DNA of 56,202 bases from an uncultured Bacteroidales bacterium (GCA_903911085.1 CAIWCC010000003.1:1-56202); one strand, 5' to 3'. Shown: positions 37,087 through 45,811, counted from the stretch's first letter. Numbers and translations are program-made. Notes: generated by a model from the sequence alone, not told the origin.

Positions 37087-38037
37087 ATGTGGAAAGATTT
37101 CTTTTATTTTACTAAAGGTCAACGTATTGGGATTGTTGTATTGGTAGTGTTAATTGTAATAACACTGATAATCAGTTATACTTTACCGTTTTTATTACCC
37201 GTAAAAGAAAAAGATGGATCTGCATTTTTAACTGAAGTCCAAACGTTTAAAAAATCATTGGTTCTACGAGATAGTGTTCGTGATGCTGAGCGTCAAAAAC
37301 TATATGAAAAGCGTCAACGCGAGTATGAGTTACGTTTCAATAATTTTAAACCCTTTCCAGCATACAACAAAGCTGGAAAATACACACTTTTTCCATTCGA
37401 TCCAAATATTTCAGATTCTTCTCAATTTGTGAAATTAGGTATAAAACCATATATTGCTTCAAATATTCTTAAATACCGAAAAAAAGGGGGTGTATTTAAA
37501 ACTTCACTTGATTTTGGAAAAGTATATGGTATTACTCCTGAAAAGTTTAAAGAGCTAGAGCCATATATAATTATTAATGAGAGTAAATTGGTTAAGACTG
37601 ATTCATTACTTTTAAAACCAAAACCATTTAAGCAAGATGTAATTGTTGATTTGAATTCTGCCGATACGACAACATTGATGCAAGTTAGAGGTATTGGTAG
37701 GGGTTATGCAAAAGGCATTGTTCGATTTCGACGCGAAACAGGTGGATTTGTATCTATTGAACAATTGCGTGAAATATTTGGAATGAGTGCAGAAAACTAT
37801 GAGAAAATTCGTCCTTTTTGTTCAATAAACTTCAATTTAGTTCAAAAGATAAAAGTCAATATCTCAAGTGTTGAAAAATTAAATAGCCATCCATATCTCA
37901 GTTTCTATCAAGCAAAAGCAATTTACGAATATCGCCGAAAAAAAGGTAAAATCAAAGAAATTAATGAATTATCAGAATTGGAAGAGCTTACACCTACTGA
38001 TATTATAAAAATTAAACCATACTTAAGTTTCGAATAA
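37087..38037 (+). CDS. Helix-hairpin-helix (ComEA-like) protein, membrane anchored
   Basis: A 316-residue protein with an N-terminal transmembrane anchor (about residues 15-40, after MWKDFFYFTKGQRIGIVV) and a charged linker. Helix-hairpin-helix units follow: FDPNISDSSQFVKLGIKPY, then VDLNSADTTTLMQVRGIGRGYAKGIVRFR, and a further pair near the C-terminus. HhH domains of ComEA type bind DNA non-specifically, but this Bacteroidota family has no assigned role. The upstream ATG at 37012 would lie at the predicted transcription start, so 37087 is chosen. It leads a four-gene plus-strand run. Confidence 0.8.
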   Translation: MWKDFFYFTKGQRIGIVVLVVLIVITLIISYTLPFLLPVKEKDGSAFLTEVQTFKKSLVLRDSVRDAERQKLYEKRQREYELRFNNFKPFPAYNKAGKYTLFPFDPNISDSSQFVKLGIKPYIASNILKYRKKGGVFKTSLDFGKVYGITPEKFKELEPYIIINESKLVKTDSLLLKPKPFKQDVIVDLNSADTTTLMQVRGIGRGYAKGIVRFRRETGGFVSIEQLREIFGMSAENYEKIRPFCSINFNLVQKIKVNISSVEKLNSHPYLSFYQAKAIYEYRRKKGKIKEINELSELEELTPTDIIKIKPYLSFE

Positions 38038-38051
38038 ATAATAGATACACC

Positions 38052-38852
38052 ATGAAAGTAAATTACCAAAATCTTACACTTACTACATGCGAAATTGCAC
38101 GTAAAGCAGGGAACTTCATTGCTAAAGAATGTCAAAATTTTGATGCATCAAAAATTGAAAATAAGGGATTGCATGACTTGGTAAGTTATGTTGATAAAGA
38201 ATCTGAAAAACAGATAATTACCGCATTACAGAATCTTTTGCCAGAATCGGGTTTTATTGCTGAAGAAGGAACTAATACAACTAAAGGTGAACGATTTAAT
38301 TGGATAATTGATCCGTTGGATGGTACTACAAATTTCATTCAAGGAGTTCCAATTTATGCTGTTAGTATTGGATTGTTAGATGGTAACGAGTTAGTGCTTG
38401 GAGTGATTTATGAAATTGGACGTGATGAATGTTTTTATGCGTGGAAAGATGGTGGTGCATTCCTAAACGGTAATTCAATTCATGTTTCAGTTCGTAATGA
38501 TATTCATGATTCATTGTTGGCAACTGGATTTCCGTATTCTAATTTCAGTAGAATTGATGAGTACTTAGATTTTTTGAAATGGACAATGACCACTGCACGA
38601 GGCGTTCGTCGATTAGGATCGGCAGCAACCGATTTGGCTTATGTGGCATGTGGGCGCTTTGATGCTTTTTGGGAATATGACCTTAAACCATGGGATGTGG
38701 CGGCTGGAGCAGTAATAGTGAAAGAGGCGGGAGGAACAGTTACTGATTATTGTGGTGGAAATAATTTTTTGTTTGGTTCTGAAATAATTGCTGCTAATGG
38801 GCTTATAGATAAACTGATATTAGATAAAATAGCTAAGTTTACGAATAACTAA
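38052..38852 (+). CDS. Inositol monophosphatase family protein
   Basis: A 266-residue Mg-dependent phosphatase of the IMPase/SuhB/CysQ fold. The metal-site motif W-x-I-D87-P-L-D90-G-T is in WIIDPLDGTTNF, the acidic E71 of GFIAEEGT is the third ligand, and the C-terminal W-D215-VAAG motif completes the site. The substrate is not fixed by sequence (inositol phosphate, 3'-phosphoadenosine phosphate or similar). It follows the HhH gene after 14 bases, so the two are probably co-transcribed. Confidence 0.93.
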   Translation: MKVNYQNLTLTTCEIARKAGNFIAKECQNFDASKIENKGLHDLVSYVDKESEKQIITALQNLLPESGFIAEEGTNTTKGERFNWIIDPLDGTTNFIQGVPIYAVSIGLLDGNELVLGVIYEIGRDECFYAWKDGGAFLNGNSIHVSVRNDIHDSLLATGFPYSNFSRIDEYLDFLKWTMTTARGVRRLGSAATDLAYVACGRFDAFWEYDLKPWDVAAGAVIVKEAGGTVTDYCGGNNFLFGSEIIAANGLIDKLILDKIAKFTNN

Positions 38853-38899
38853 AATCATGTTTGTCAAATAAAGATTAAAAAGTAATAACAAATAAATAT

Positions 38900-39448
38900 A
38901 TGTTAATAAACGAACGCTCAACTCGCACCGAAAGATTATTGCATGTTGCCAACGAAATGATGACGGCTGCACGCACTGCACCCAAAGGAAAAGGTTTTGA
39001 TATCATTGAAGTTCTATTGGTTTCTGGTGAAACTATTCAACAATTATCGGCTGCAATGCTTGATTATAGCGAAAAAACTGGTTTGAAATTTATTACTCGT
39101 GATGCACAAAATATACTTCATTCCGATGCTATTATACTAATTGGCACAAAACAGCAAATTCATAATTTAAATTGTGGCTATTGTGGATTTGAATCATGTG
39201 ATGCAAAAAGAAAATATCCAAATGTACCATGTTCATTGAATACTGTTGACGTGGGAATTGCCATTGGTTCAGCATGTTCGGTTGCAGCCGACCACAAAGT
39301 GGATAGCCGCGTAATGTTTTCGGTTGGACGTGTAGCTCTGGAATTAAACTACATGCCTGGATGTAATAATATTTATGGTATCCCAATTTCTTGTACATCT
39401 AAAAATCCGTTTTTTGATAGGATTTCTACTGTTCCAATAAAAAAATAA
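38900..39448 (+). CDS. Ferredoxin domain-containing DUF2148 protein
   Basis: A 182-residue protein with a conserved four-cysteine cluster, C92-x2-C95-x4-C100-x10-C111 (NCGYCGFESC followed by a PCS). This matches the DUF2148 family, described as ferredoxin-like and expected to bind an Fe-S cluster, of unknown function. It lies 47 bases after the phosphatase gene and before an MFS transporter on the same strand. There is no signal peptide, so it is cytoplasmic. Confidence 0.85.
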   Translation: MLINERSTRTERLLHVANEMMTAARTAPKGKGFDIIEVLLVSGETIQQLSAAMLDYSEKTGLKFITRDAQNILHSDAIILIGTKQQIHNLNCGYCGFESCDAKRKYPNVPCSLNTVDVGIAIGSACSVAADHKVDSRVMFSVGRVALELNYMPGCNNIYGIPISCTSKNPFFDRISTVPIKK

Positions 39449-39488
39449 GGATGAAATTAGTTTACGGGCAAAATTTATATAAAAGAAA

Positions 39489-40694
39489 ATGATTGATTTC
39501 AAGGAAAAACTCTGGACACAGAGCTTTTTAAGTGCATGTATAGGTAATTTTCTCCTGTTTTTTGCATTTTATTTATTAGTTCCGATATTTCCACTGTACT
39601 TAATTGAGAAATTCCACACTTCGAAATCGTTAGTTGGTGTAATATTATCAAGTTATACAGTGGCAGCATTGTTAATTCGTCCATTTGCTGGTTTTGTCCT
39701 TGATATGTTCAACCGTAGGCCAATCTATCTGCTTGCATATCTGTTATTTGTACTCACATTTGTAGGTTACCCTTTAGCTAATTTCGTCGGTTTGTTCTTA
39801 TTTATCCGAATTTTACATGGTTTCACATTTGGTTTTGTTACAACTGCTGGTAATAGTTTAATTGTCGACATTATGCCAGCATCACGTCGAGGCGAAGGTT
39901 TGGGTTACTTTGGAGTTGCCAATAACCTAGCAATGGCTATTGGTCCAATGACAAGTTTAATTATGCACGATTATTATAGCTTTGATACAATATTTTATAC
40001 TGCTATAATTGCCGGTTTAATAGGATATGTTTTTGCCAGCACTATTAAATCGAAAAGCATTGCAGATCGCACAGTAAAGCAACCAATGGCTTTCGATCGT
40101 TTCTTTTTATTTAAAGGATTCCATGCTGGTTGGTGCTTATTATTAATGGGAATTCCTTATGGAATGGTGGTTACCTACGTGGCAATCTATGGTAAAGAGC
40201 TGGGAATTCATAGTGGAGTGGGGGCTTTCTTTTCAATTATGGCTTTGGGCCTCACGGTTTCACGTTTGGTTGGAGGAAAAATGGTTGATAAAGGACGGTT
40301 GGTTCAAGTAATTAGTTATGGTACTTTTTTTTGTTTAATAGCCTTTTTTACGCTTGCATCATTACTCCAAATCGATGATAATAACCTACTTGTTATGATT
40401 TTATTTTATTCAGTATCCTTATTAATGGGTATTGGATATGGATTAATTTTTCCAGCTTACAATACCTTGTTTGTCAACTTAGCACCTAATAACAGGCGCG
40501 CCACAGCTAGTTCAACATATATGACGAGCTGGGATATTGGCATTGGAGTAGGTTTAATTCTAGGTGGCAGATTGGCCGACACTAAAGGTGGATTACCACT
40601 GGCATATTTAGTTGGCGCAATTACTGTGACTTTTTCACTGATGTTTTTTATAAAAGTGGCAGGTCCGCATTTTAACACCAATAAATTAAGATGA
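39489..40694 (+). CDS. MFS transporter
   Basis: A 401-residue polytopic protein with about 12 hydrophobic segments. Major-facilitator motif A appears as GFVLDMFNRRPIYL at about residues 70-83. The N-terminal half has FLLFFAFYLLVPIFPLYLIEKF. The pattern fits drug/metabolite:H+ antiporters, but the substrate cannot be told. It is the last gene of the run starting with the HhH protein. Confidence 0.88.
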   Translation: MIDFKEKLWTQSFLSACIGNFLLFFAFYLLVPIFPLYLIEKFHTSKSLVGVILSSYTVAALLIRPFAGFVLDMFNRRPIYLLAYLLFVLTFVGYPLANFVGLFLFIRILHGFTFGFVTTAGNSLIVDIMPASRRGEGLGYFGVANNLAMAIGPMTSLIMHDYYSFDTIFYTAIIAGLIGYVFASTIKSKSIADRTVKQPMAFDRFFLFKGFHAGWCLLLMGIPYGMVVTYVAIYGKELGIHSGVGAFFSIMALGLTVSRLVGGKMVDKGRLVQVISYGTFFCLIAFFTLASLLQIDDNNLLVMILFYSVSLLMGIGYGLIFPAYNTLFVNLAPNNRRATASSTYMTSWDIGIGVGLILGGRLADTKGGLPLAYLVGAITVTFSLMFFIKVAGPHFNTNKLR

Positions 40695-40940
40695 TTGAAT
40701 AAGTTTCAAATATCTACAACTTCGATATTTTAAAGTGTGACTATCTCTCCACTTCATTTTTTTACAAATCAACTATTTATTAAATTCTAAAATGTTAATT
40801 CAAGAAATAATACTTCTAAATAGAATATTAACAAAGCAATAGTATTGATAAATAACTTGAAAAAGCAGTTATTCTACTATAATTCAACCAATCAATTTTA
40901 TGGAAAATGTTTTATTGTTGGTTATGAGTTTATTTAAATA

Positions 40941-41831
40941 CTAATTATTAAGGTGCTGTGGACACCTTCCTGATTCATTAGTTGTTTTGCGTTTGCACCT
41001 ATTGCCCGCTTTTGTAATTCCGCTACATTGCACAGCCACTGTTTTACTAGATGAGTTTTCTCTAGTTGAAGTTGATTTCCATGACCAACAAGTTAAACAC
41101 AAGTTTTTCTCTATTTTAGATTCTTGATCGTCAGGCAATGCAGGGAAAAAATCAATTCCAACAGCATTTTCAACACTATCAATTGGTACTGCATACGACT
41201 GAAGCGTTAATGTAGACGATTCATTCGGTATAATAAAACCAATCCCTTTAAGTTCTGGCTGCCTATAATCTAACAAAACTTTAAAATAATATGCTGGAAC
41301 AGCAACTTTATTAACACCGATAGTTGGTAAATTTGATTTTAAAATTGGACCTGAAACCACATAAATAGCCTCATTGTCAATAACCCATTGCCTTACTTGT
41401 TCTTCCAAACGCTTCCAAATACCTCTATTAAATCCTGGTTGTTGTGGCGACATATTGCTATATAAAAAGGATTCATTCATCGATTGTTGACTCCAGCTCA
41501 TATCTGCAGCCGGTGCTAAATGTCCACGATCATAACCAGACCCCTTATAATCGCTATCAATAGCAGAGCCACTTTTCACAGCCTCATCTTCATGAAAATT
41601 ATTGGATCGGCTGACATTCTTTATTGTTTCAGCAGCAGTCAATTCATACGCCACCCAATTGGCTTGCTCATACATTTCATTATACGACAACGTAAATCCA
41701 AAATGTTTAATTATGTTGTCTTTTTGATTTATTCGAGGTAATTCGAGATTTTCAATATTATGTGATTTCTGAGCAGAAACCAAAACTGATATACTCAAAA
41801 AGATTTGTAAAACAACCACTTTGCTATTCAT
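40941..41831 (-). CDS. Exported DNA/RNA non-specific endonuclease with C-terminal Cys/His domain
   Basis: A 296-residue protein with a signal peptide (MNSKVVVLQIFLSISVLVSA). The beta-beta-alpha-metal NUC1 motif is D101-R-G-H104 in GYDRGHLAPAADM; H104 is the general base, and the downstream NMSPQQPGFNRGIW supplies the metal-binding asparagine. Such enzymes cut DNA and RNA outside the cytoplasm. A C-terminal tail has C-x9-C-x10-C-x2-H (CSGITKAGNRC, CPQH), a small zinc-knuckle-like unit not needed for catalysis. The gene stands alone, with a TATCTTTG -7 box about 115 bases upstream. Confidence 0.9.
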   Translation of the reverse strand: MNSKVVVLQIFLSISVLVSAQKSHNIENLELPRINQKDNIIKHFGFTLSYNEMYEQANWVAYELTAAETIKNVSRSNNFHEDEAVKSGSAIDSDYKGSGYDRGHLAPAADMSWSQQSMNESFLYSNMSPQQPGFNRGIWKRLEEQVRQWVIDNEAIYVVSGPILKSNLPTIGVNKVAVPAYYFKVLLDYRQPELKGIGFIIPNESSTLTLQSYAVPIDSVENAVGIDFFPALPDDQESKIEKNLCLTCWSWKSTSTRENSSSKTVAVQCSGITKAGNRCKRKTTNESGRCPQHLNN

Positions 41832-41944
41832 ACAACTGAAATTTAGATATTTAGATAATCATTCCCTATTTATAGTAAATGTAATTATTCACTTTTTATT
41901 CATCATATATAATAGGAATGACTTTATTTTATTTGAAACTTTCA

Positions 41945-41978
41945 CAAAGATAATCATTATACAAATTCGTATTACAAA
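41945..41978 (-). promoter_or_regulatory. Promoter of the exported nuclease
   Basis: On the minus strand, TTTG (41978-41975) and TATCTTTG (41952-41945) with 22-base spacing, slightly longer than usual. The predicted leader is about 105 bases. Confidence 0.42.
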
Positions 41979-42252
41979 TTGAATCGAATTTCAACAAATA
42001 AATATTGAAAAAAATACTGATTTTTGAATATCGCTGCTCAAAAACTATAATTTAACTGTTATACAACATAATTTTGATATTATTTGATAACAATTTCAAT
42101 ATTACGCTATACAAAGTGTATAGTTTTAAAATCTATTACTATCAATATAACACAAAATATGCATTTTTACTTTCATATTTCTAGTAACAATTCATTTAAT
42201 ATATCATTATGCAATAGCTATCTTTTATTTACTATCTTATTGCTGTATTTAC

Positions 42253-42283
42253 TTGCATTGTTTTGACATTATGATTAATTTTG
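42253..42283 (+). promoter_or_regulatory. Promoter of the porin-glnB-amtB operon
   Basis: TTG (42253-42255) and TAATTTTG (42276-42283), 20-base spacing, a good match to the Bacteroidota consensus. Predicted leader about 160 bases. Confidence 0.6.
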
Positions 42284-42449
42284 CATCGTATTAGAAACAA
42301 AATGATAGTTGCAACAGAAATCATATATAATTCAATATACATTAAAAAACAGAGATTCATTTTTTATCAAAACAAAAAGAAATTATTAATAAAACAAATT
42401 TACAAAACAATTAAACAAAAACATTTACAAATCATTAAAATTAAAGAGT

Positions 42450-43178
42450 ATGAAAAAGATTAAATTTTTAGCAATCTGCGCGATTGCAGTTTTAACAGCA
42501 ACAAGTGCAAAAGCACAATTTTCAACAGGAGCTGACGTAGTAAGTTCTTATGTATGGCGTGGATTTTCACAAGACAGAAGTATTATTACTATTAAAGGTG
42601 ACACAACAAGTTTATTAGGAACACCAAACATTCAACCTTATGCTTCATTTACAGCAGGTAAATTTACTATTGGTTCATGGGCATCAAGTAGTTTTGGTGG
42701 ATTAGTGAAAGAAGTTGACTTATATGCAACTTTTGCACCTTCAAGTTCATTTGCAATTACCGTAACCGATTACAATTGGGGATTTGCTAGCAAAAAGGGA
42801 TATTTTGACTACAGTAAAACAACTGATCATATTTTCGAAGCAACAGTTGCTTATACTGGATCAGAAAAGTTTCCAATAAGTGCTTCTATAAACACAATGT
42901 TTGCTGGTGCTGATAAAAAAGCTTCTAATGGTAAACAAGCTTATTCTACCTATATTGAAGTAGGTTATCTAGTTACTCCTTTAGTAAAAGTATTTGCAGG
43001 TGGATTAATTGGTGAAAGTGGTGCATACGTTACTACTAGTGGAGGTATTACAAATGCTGGAATCAAAGTAAGTAAATCAGTTTCAATTACAGACAAATTT
43101 AGCTTACCTGTTTATGGTATAGTAGGTGCAAATCCATACAAAAAAGATGTATTTTTTGTAGCAGGTATTACATTGTAA
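42450..43178 (+). CDS. TorF-like putative outer-membrane porin
   Basis: A 242-residue protein with a signal peptide (MKKIKFLAICAIAVLTATSAKA) and a barrel of the TorF/gcw_chp family, with the typical N-terminal FSTGADVVSSYVWRGFSQDRS. Alternating strands end in VFFVAGITL at the C-terminus. The gene is 60 bases upstream of a P-II protein gene and amtB, so it probably forms the outer-membrane pore for ammonium or another small nitrogen source. That substrate is inferred from the operon only. Confidence 0.82.
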   Translation: MKKIKFLAICAIAVLTATSAKAQFSTGADVVSSYVWRGFSQDRSIITIKGDTTSLLGTPNIQPYASFTAGKFTIGSWASSSFGGLVKEVDLYATFAPSSSFAITVTDYNWGFASKKGYFDYSKTTDHIFEATVAYTGSEKFPISASINTMFAGADKKASNGKQAYSTYIEVGYLVTPLVKVFAGGLIGESGAYVTTSGGITNAGIKVSKSVSITDKFSLPVYGIVGANPYKKDVFFVAGITL

Positions 43179-43238
43179 TCAAACTATTAAACTAATATGC
43201 ACACAAGGAATAATTAATCATTTTAAAATTATAAGAAA

Positions 43239-43595
43239 ATGAAAAAAATTGAAGCAATTATCCGTACTTCTGTATTTGAAGAAGTAAAGGACGCATTACG
43301 TGATGCAGGAATCGACTTCTTTACTTATGCTGATGTAACAGGAGTTGGCAACGAAGTTCACAAGGGAGAATTATCCTATAGAGGCACTGTATATGACACT
43401 AGTTACATTCCACGTCAGCTTCTAACAATCGTTGTAAGAGACATTAATGTTCAGAAAACTGTTGATGCCGTTTTAAAATCGGCAAAAACAGGTGAGATTG
43501 GAGATGGTAAGATTTTCGTTTCTACAATAGATGATTCATACAGAATTAGAAACGGAGAAAAAGGCGACACTTCATTGTATAACAAAGAAGCTTGA
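43239..43595 (+). CDS. Nitrogen regulatory protein P-II (GlnB/GlnK family)
   Basis: A 118-residue signalling protein that senses 2-oxoglutarate and ATP/ADP. The typical start MKKIEAIIRTSVFEEVKDAL is present. The T-loop covers about residues 37-55, with Y52 in YRGTVY at the position of the uridylylated Tyr51 of enteric proteins; the C-terminal GEIGDGKIFV matches the ATP-binding B-loop. It lies between the porin and amtB genes, 26 bases from amtB, so a GlnK-like role (binding and blocking AmtB when nitrogen is plentiful) is expected. Confidence 0.94.
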   Translation: MKKIEAIIRTSVFEEVKDALRDAGIDFFTYADVTGVGNEVHKGELSYRGTVYDTSYIPRQLLTIVVRDINVQKTVDAVLKSAKTGEIGDGKIFVSTIDDSYRIRNGEKGDTSLYNKEA

Positions 43596-43621
43596 AATAG
43601 TTTAATATAAAAAATAAGGAT

Positions 43622-45163
43622 ATGAAAAAGTATATATTATTAGCATTATTAATGCTAGTCACCGCATCTGCTTCGAGCTATATATATGCGGAAAAAGCAA
43701 TAGATCCAACTGGTGTCACTACAGGAAATGCAAACGATGTATCAGCTGTAACAGCAGGTAAACCAACTTTAGATGAAGTGGCTGCGCAAGCTGGTCATAA
43801 TAAAATAGCCATTAATATGGTTTGGGTTTTGGTTGCTGGATTTTTAGTTATGTTTATGCAAGTTGGGTTTGCAATGGTTGAAGGCGGTCTAACAAGAGCA
43901 AAAAATATTGCTCACACCATGGCGATGAACTTTATGATTTATCCACTTGGTATGATTGGATTCTTTATTTGTGGTTTTGCAATAATGTTTGGTGGAGTAG
44001 GCACACTGGGAACTTTGGGAGGTGCTGATGCCTTAAACTCTGAATTCACGATAAATATTTTTGGTCATGCATTTGGATTATTTGGAACTAAAGGTTTCTT
44101 TTTGAACGGAATGTATGATGTTGGTATTATGACATTGTTTTTGTTCCAAATGGTGTTTATGGATACAACCGCAACAATTCCTACTGGTTCAATGGCTGAA
44201 CGTTGGAAATACCTAGCATTTGTAATTTATGGTTTGGCTGTAGGAACTATTATATATCCAGTATTTGGAAACTGGGTATGGGGTGGTGGCTGGTTGTCAC
44301 AACTTGGAAATATGTTTAGTCTAGGTCATGGTGTAGTTGATTTTGCAGGTTCTTCAGTTGTTCATTTAACTGGTGGTGTATTAGCATTTGTTGGTGCAAA
44401 AATGATTGGACCACGTTTAGGAAAATATAATAAAGATGGCTCTGCTAATGCAATTCCTGGACACAATTTACCATTTGCTGTACTTGGAACATTTGTTCTT
44501 GCTTTTGGATGGTTTGGATTTAATGCAGGTTCAACTCTTGCAGGTGGTGATTTCAGATTGGCAGTAGTAGCAGTTAATACAATGTTGGCTTCGGCTACTG
44601 GTGCAATGGCAGCTACTGCGTATATGTGGATTTTCAAAACAAAAAAACCTGATGTAAGTATGATGTGTAACGGTATGTTGGCTGGTTTAGTAGCAATCAC
44701 CTCACCATGTGCATTTGTTACTCCTCAAATGGCAGCTGTTATTGGTATCATTGCAGGTATATTAGTTATTGAAGCTGCATTCTTTATTGAAAATAAACTT
44801 AAAATCGATGATCCAGTTGGAGCAATTGCTGTTCATGGTGTAAATGGTGCATTTGGAGTTATTGCAGTAGGTTTATTCTCAGACGGATCATATGGTGACG
44901 GTTTAAATGGTATCAAAGGTGGTGTTACAGGTTTATTTTATGGAGATGCTTCTCAACTTTGGGCACAATTAATTGGCGTAGGTGCAAACATAATATATGT
45001 AGGTATTATTGGATATATAGTTTTCAAATTAATTGACATTACTGTTGGAAACAGAGTTCCTGCTAAAGATGAACTTGCAGGACTTGATATACCAGAAATG
45101 GGTGCTTTAGGTTATTCTGGAATGAAAATGGATAAAAACGCTGAAACTCCACTTTCAAGATAA
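43622..45163 (+). CDS. amtB: Ammonium transporter AmtB
   Basis: A 513-residue Amt/Rh channel in the inner membrane, with a cleavable-looking N-terminal signal segment (MKKYILLALLMLVTASASS) and eleven predicted membrane helices. The conducting twin histidines are H248 (SVVHLTGG) and H405 (AVHGVNGAFG); the DTTATIPTGSMAERW motif is characteristic. It is the third gene of the porin-P-II-amtB operon. Several hairpins follow in the 3' region. Confidence 0.96.
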   Translation: MKKYILLALLMLVTASASSYIYAEKAIDPTGVTTGNANDVSAVTAGKPTLDEVAAQAGHNKIAINMVWVLVAGFLVMFMQVGFAMVEGGLTRAKNIAHTMAMNFMIYPLGMIGFFICGFAIMFGGVGTLGTLGGADALNSEFTINIFGHAFGLFGTKGFFLNGMYDVGIMTLFLFQMVFMDTTATIPTGSMAERWKYLAFVIYGLAVGTIIYPVFGNWVWGGGWLSQLGNMFSLGHGVVDFAGSSVVHLTGGVLAFVGAKMIGPRLGKYNKDGSANAIPGHNLPFAVLGTFVLAFGWFGFNAGSTLAGGDFRLAVVAVNTMLASATGAMAATAYMWIFKTKKPDVSMMCNGMLAGLVAITSPCAFVTPQMAAVIGIIAGILVIEAAFFIENKLKIDDPVGAIAVHGVNGAFGVIAVGLFSDGSYGDGLNGIKGGVTGLFYGDASQLWAQLIGVGANIIYVGIIGYIVFKLIDITVGNRVPAKDELAGLDIPEMGALGYSGMKMDKNAETPLSR

Positions 45164-45184
45164 TTAAGTGCAGAAATTTAAGTT

Positions 45185-45240
45185 GAAATTTTTCAGAGGT
45201 AATTGATAAATAAAAAAGTTAGTTACCTTCGAAAAATTTC
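45185..45240 (+). other. Long hairpin in the amtB 3' region
   Basis: GAAATTTTTC (45185-45194) pairs perfectly with GAAAAATTTC (45231-45240), and the stem continues as GGTAA with TTACC after a small bulge, around a loop of about 20 bases. No T-tract follows, so it is more likely a 3'-end stabilising or processing structure than a terminator. Confidence 0.55.
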
Positions 45241-45360
45241 TCCATGCATTTATAAATTATTAGGATAAGAAAATTAATTTATAAAATAAAAAAGACATTA
45301 AAGTTGGTATATGATTTTTTTCCAAATATGGATTTTCATTAATTTAATATACCACTTCCC

Positions 45361-45400
45361 AAACACGGTAAGAATGATTAAAATGAATCGTGTGTTTTTT
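45361..45400 (+). terminator. Terminator-like stem of the amtB operon
   Basis: A stem from ACACG with CGTGT, imperfectly extended by flanking A/T pairs, is followed by TTTTTT. It lies about 200 bases past the amtB stop. The long loop of about 20 bases lowers confidence. Confidence 0.45.
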
Positions 45401-45414
45401 AGTTTTATTGTTTC

Positions 45415-45447
45415 AGACAGGCTATTTCGTGATGAAATGGTCTGTCT
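45415..45447 (+). other. 14-bp hairpin of unknown role
   Basis: AGACAG-GCT-ATTTC pairs with GAAAT-GGT-CTGTCT around the loop GTGAT. Twelve pairs are Watson-Crick and two are G-T. It has no T-tract after it. Confidence 0.55.
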
Positions 45448-45555
45448 ATTTCTAAAAAAAATAAAAAATATATTGAGTAATGTACTAGAAATTCAAACCT
45501 CAATTTATTTGTGTTATTATTTGAAAAATTAATTCTGATTTACAAACAAATTGAT

Positions 45556-45576
45556 TAATTTTGCAAAATATTTTTG
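45556..45576 (+). promoter_or_regulatory. Two overlapping -7 boxes before the candidate small RNA
   Basis: TAATTTTG (45556-45563) and TATTTTTG (45569-45576) both match TAnnTTTG. The -33 element is imperfect: TTG at 45551-45553 is only 15 bases from the second box, and the first has a CTG at 18 bases. The predicted starts are about 45570 and 45583. Confidence 0.45.
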
Positions 45577-45582
45577 ATTTAC

Positions 45583-45708
45583 ATAATCAAAAAAAAACTC
45601 AGTGATCTTGGAATTGGTGGAATTTTCTTTGGAGGCAATTATCATCTTGATAGCTCTGTTAATTGTAGAAGAACTATTTCACCATTCCTTTCGCTGAGTT
45701 TTTTTTTA
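45583..45708 (+). ncRNA. Candidate rod-shaped structured small RNA (6S-like architecture)
   Basis: The transcript ends pair with each other: ACTCAGTGA (45597-45605) with TCGCTGAGT (45691-45699), 9 bp with one G-U, extended by a run of As against the run of Ts that would end transcription. Further inward, GGAAT pairs with ATTCC (45610-45614, 45684-45688), GGTG with CACC, TTCTTT with GAAGAA, and CAATTA with TAATTG (45636-45641, 45660-45665). The result is one long rod broken by small internal loops. Promoter boxes lie just upstream. No SRP-RNA tip motif or tRNA pattern is present. The shape and promoter-to-terminator layout recall 6S RNA and the Bacteroidales-1 motif, but identity is unproven. 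Confidence 0.62.
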
Positions 45709-45811
45709 TTATATTTTAACCATCAGTTACAATTTACTCTTTTTATTTTGGTAAAATATTGATAATCAAGCTCTTCTCTTTGCTCTAATTTCGCATATTT
45801 TAGGATTACAA

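Larger units (their letters stand above)
41832..42449. other. 618-base intergenic region between divergent genes
   Basis: Very AT-rich. It holds a promoter firing left toward the nuclease (41945-41978) and one firing right toward the ammonium operon (42253-42283). Small open frames inside it have no family support. No convincing hairpin or RNA gene was seen. Confidence 0.5.
45164..45811. other. 648-base gap rich in RNA structure, with a candidate small RNA
   Basis: From left to right: a long hairpin just past amtB (45185-45240), a terminator-like stem (45361-45400), a 14-bp hairpin (45415-45447), a pair of -7 boxes (45556-45576), the candidate structured RNA (45583-45708), then about 100 bases of AT-rich convergent sequence before the CYTH gene. 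No credible protein-coding gene was found; the short frames here have no family support. Confidence 0.6.

Noticed and set aside
42084-42463. Two 60-residue plus-strand ORFs before the ammonium operon
   Set aside because: AT-rich composition typical of random frames; the second overlaps the porin start, and the promoter and leader explain the region better.
45311-45532. 73-residue plus-strand ORF in the amtB 3' gap
   Set aside because: No family resemblance, biased composition, and it runs across two hairpins and a terminator-like stem.
45583-45708. SRP (4.5S) RNA as the identity of the rod-shaped RNA
   Set aside because: The conserved apical GGAA/AGCAG loop motif of SRP RNA is not present.
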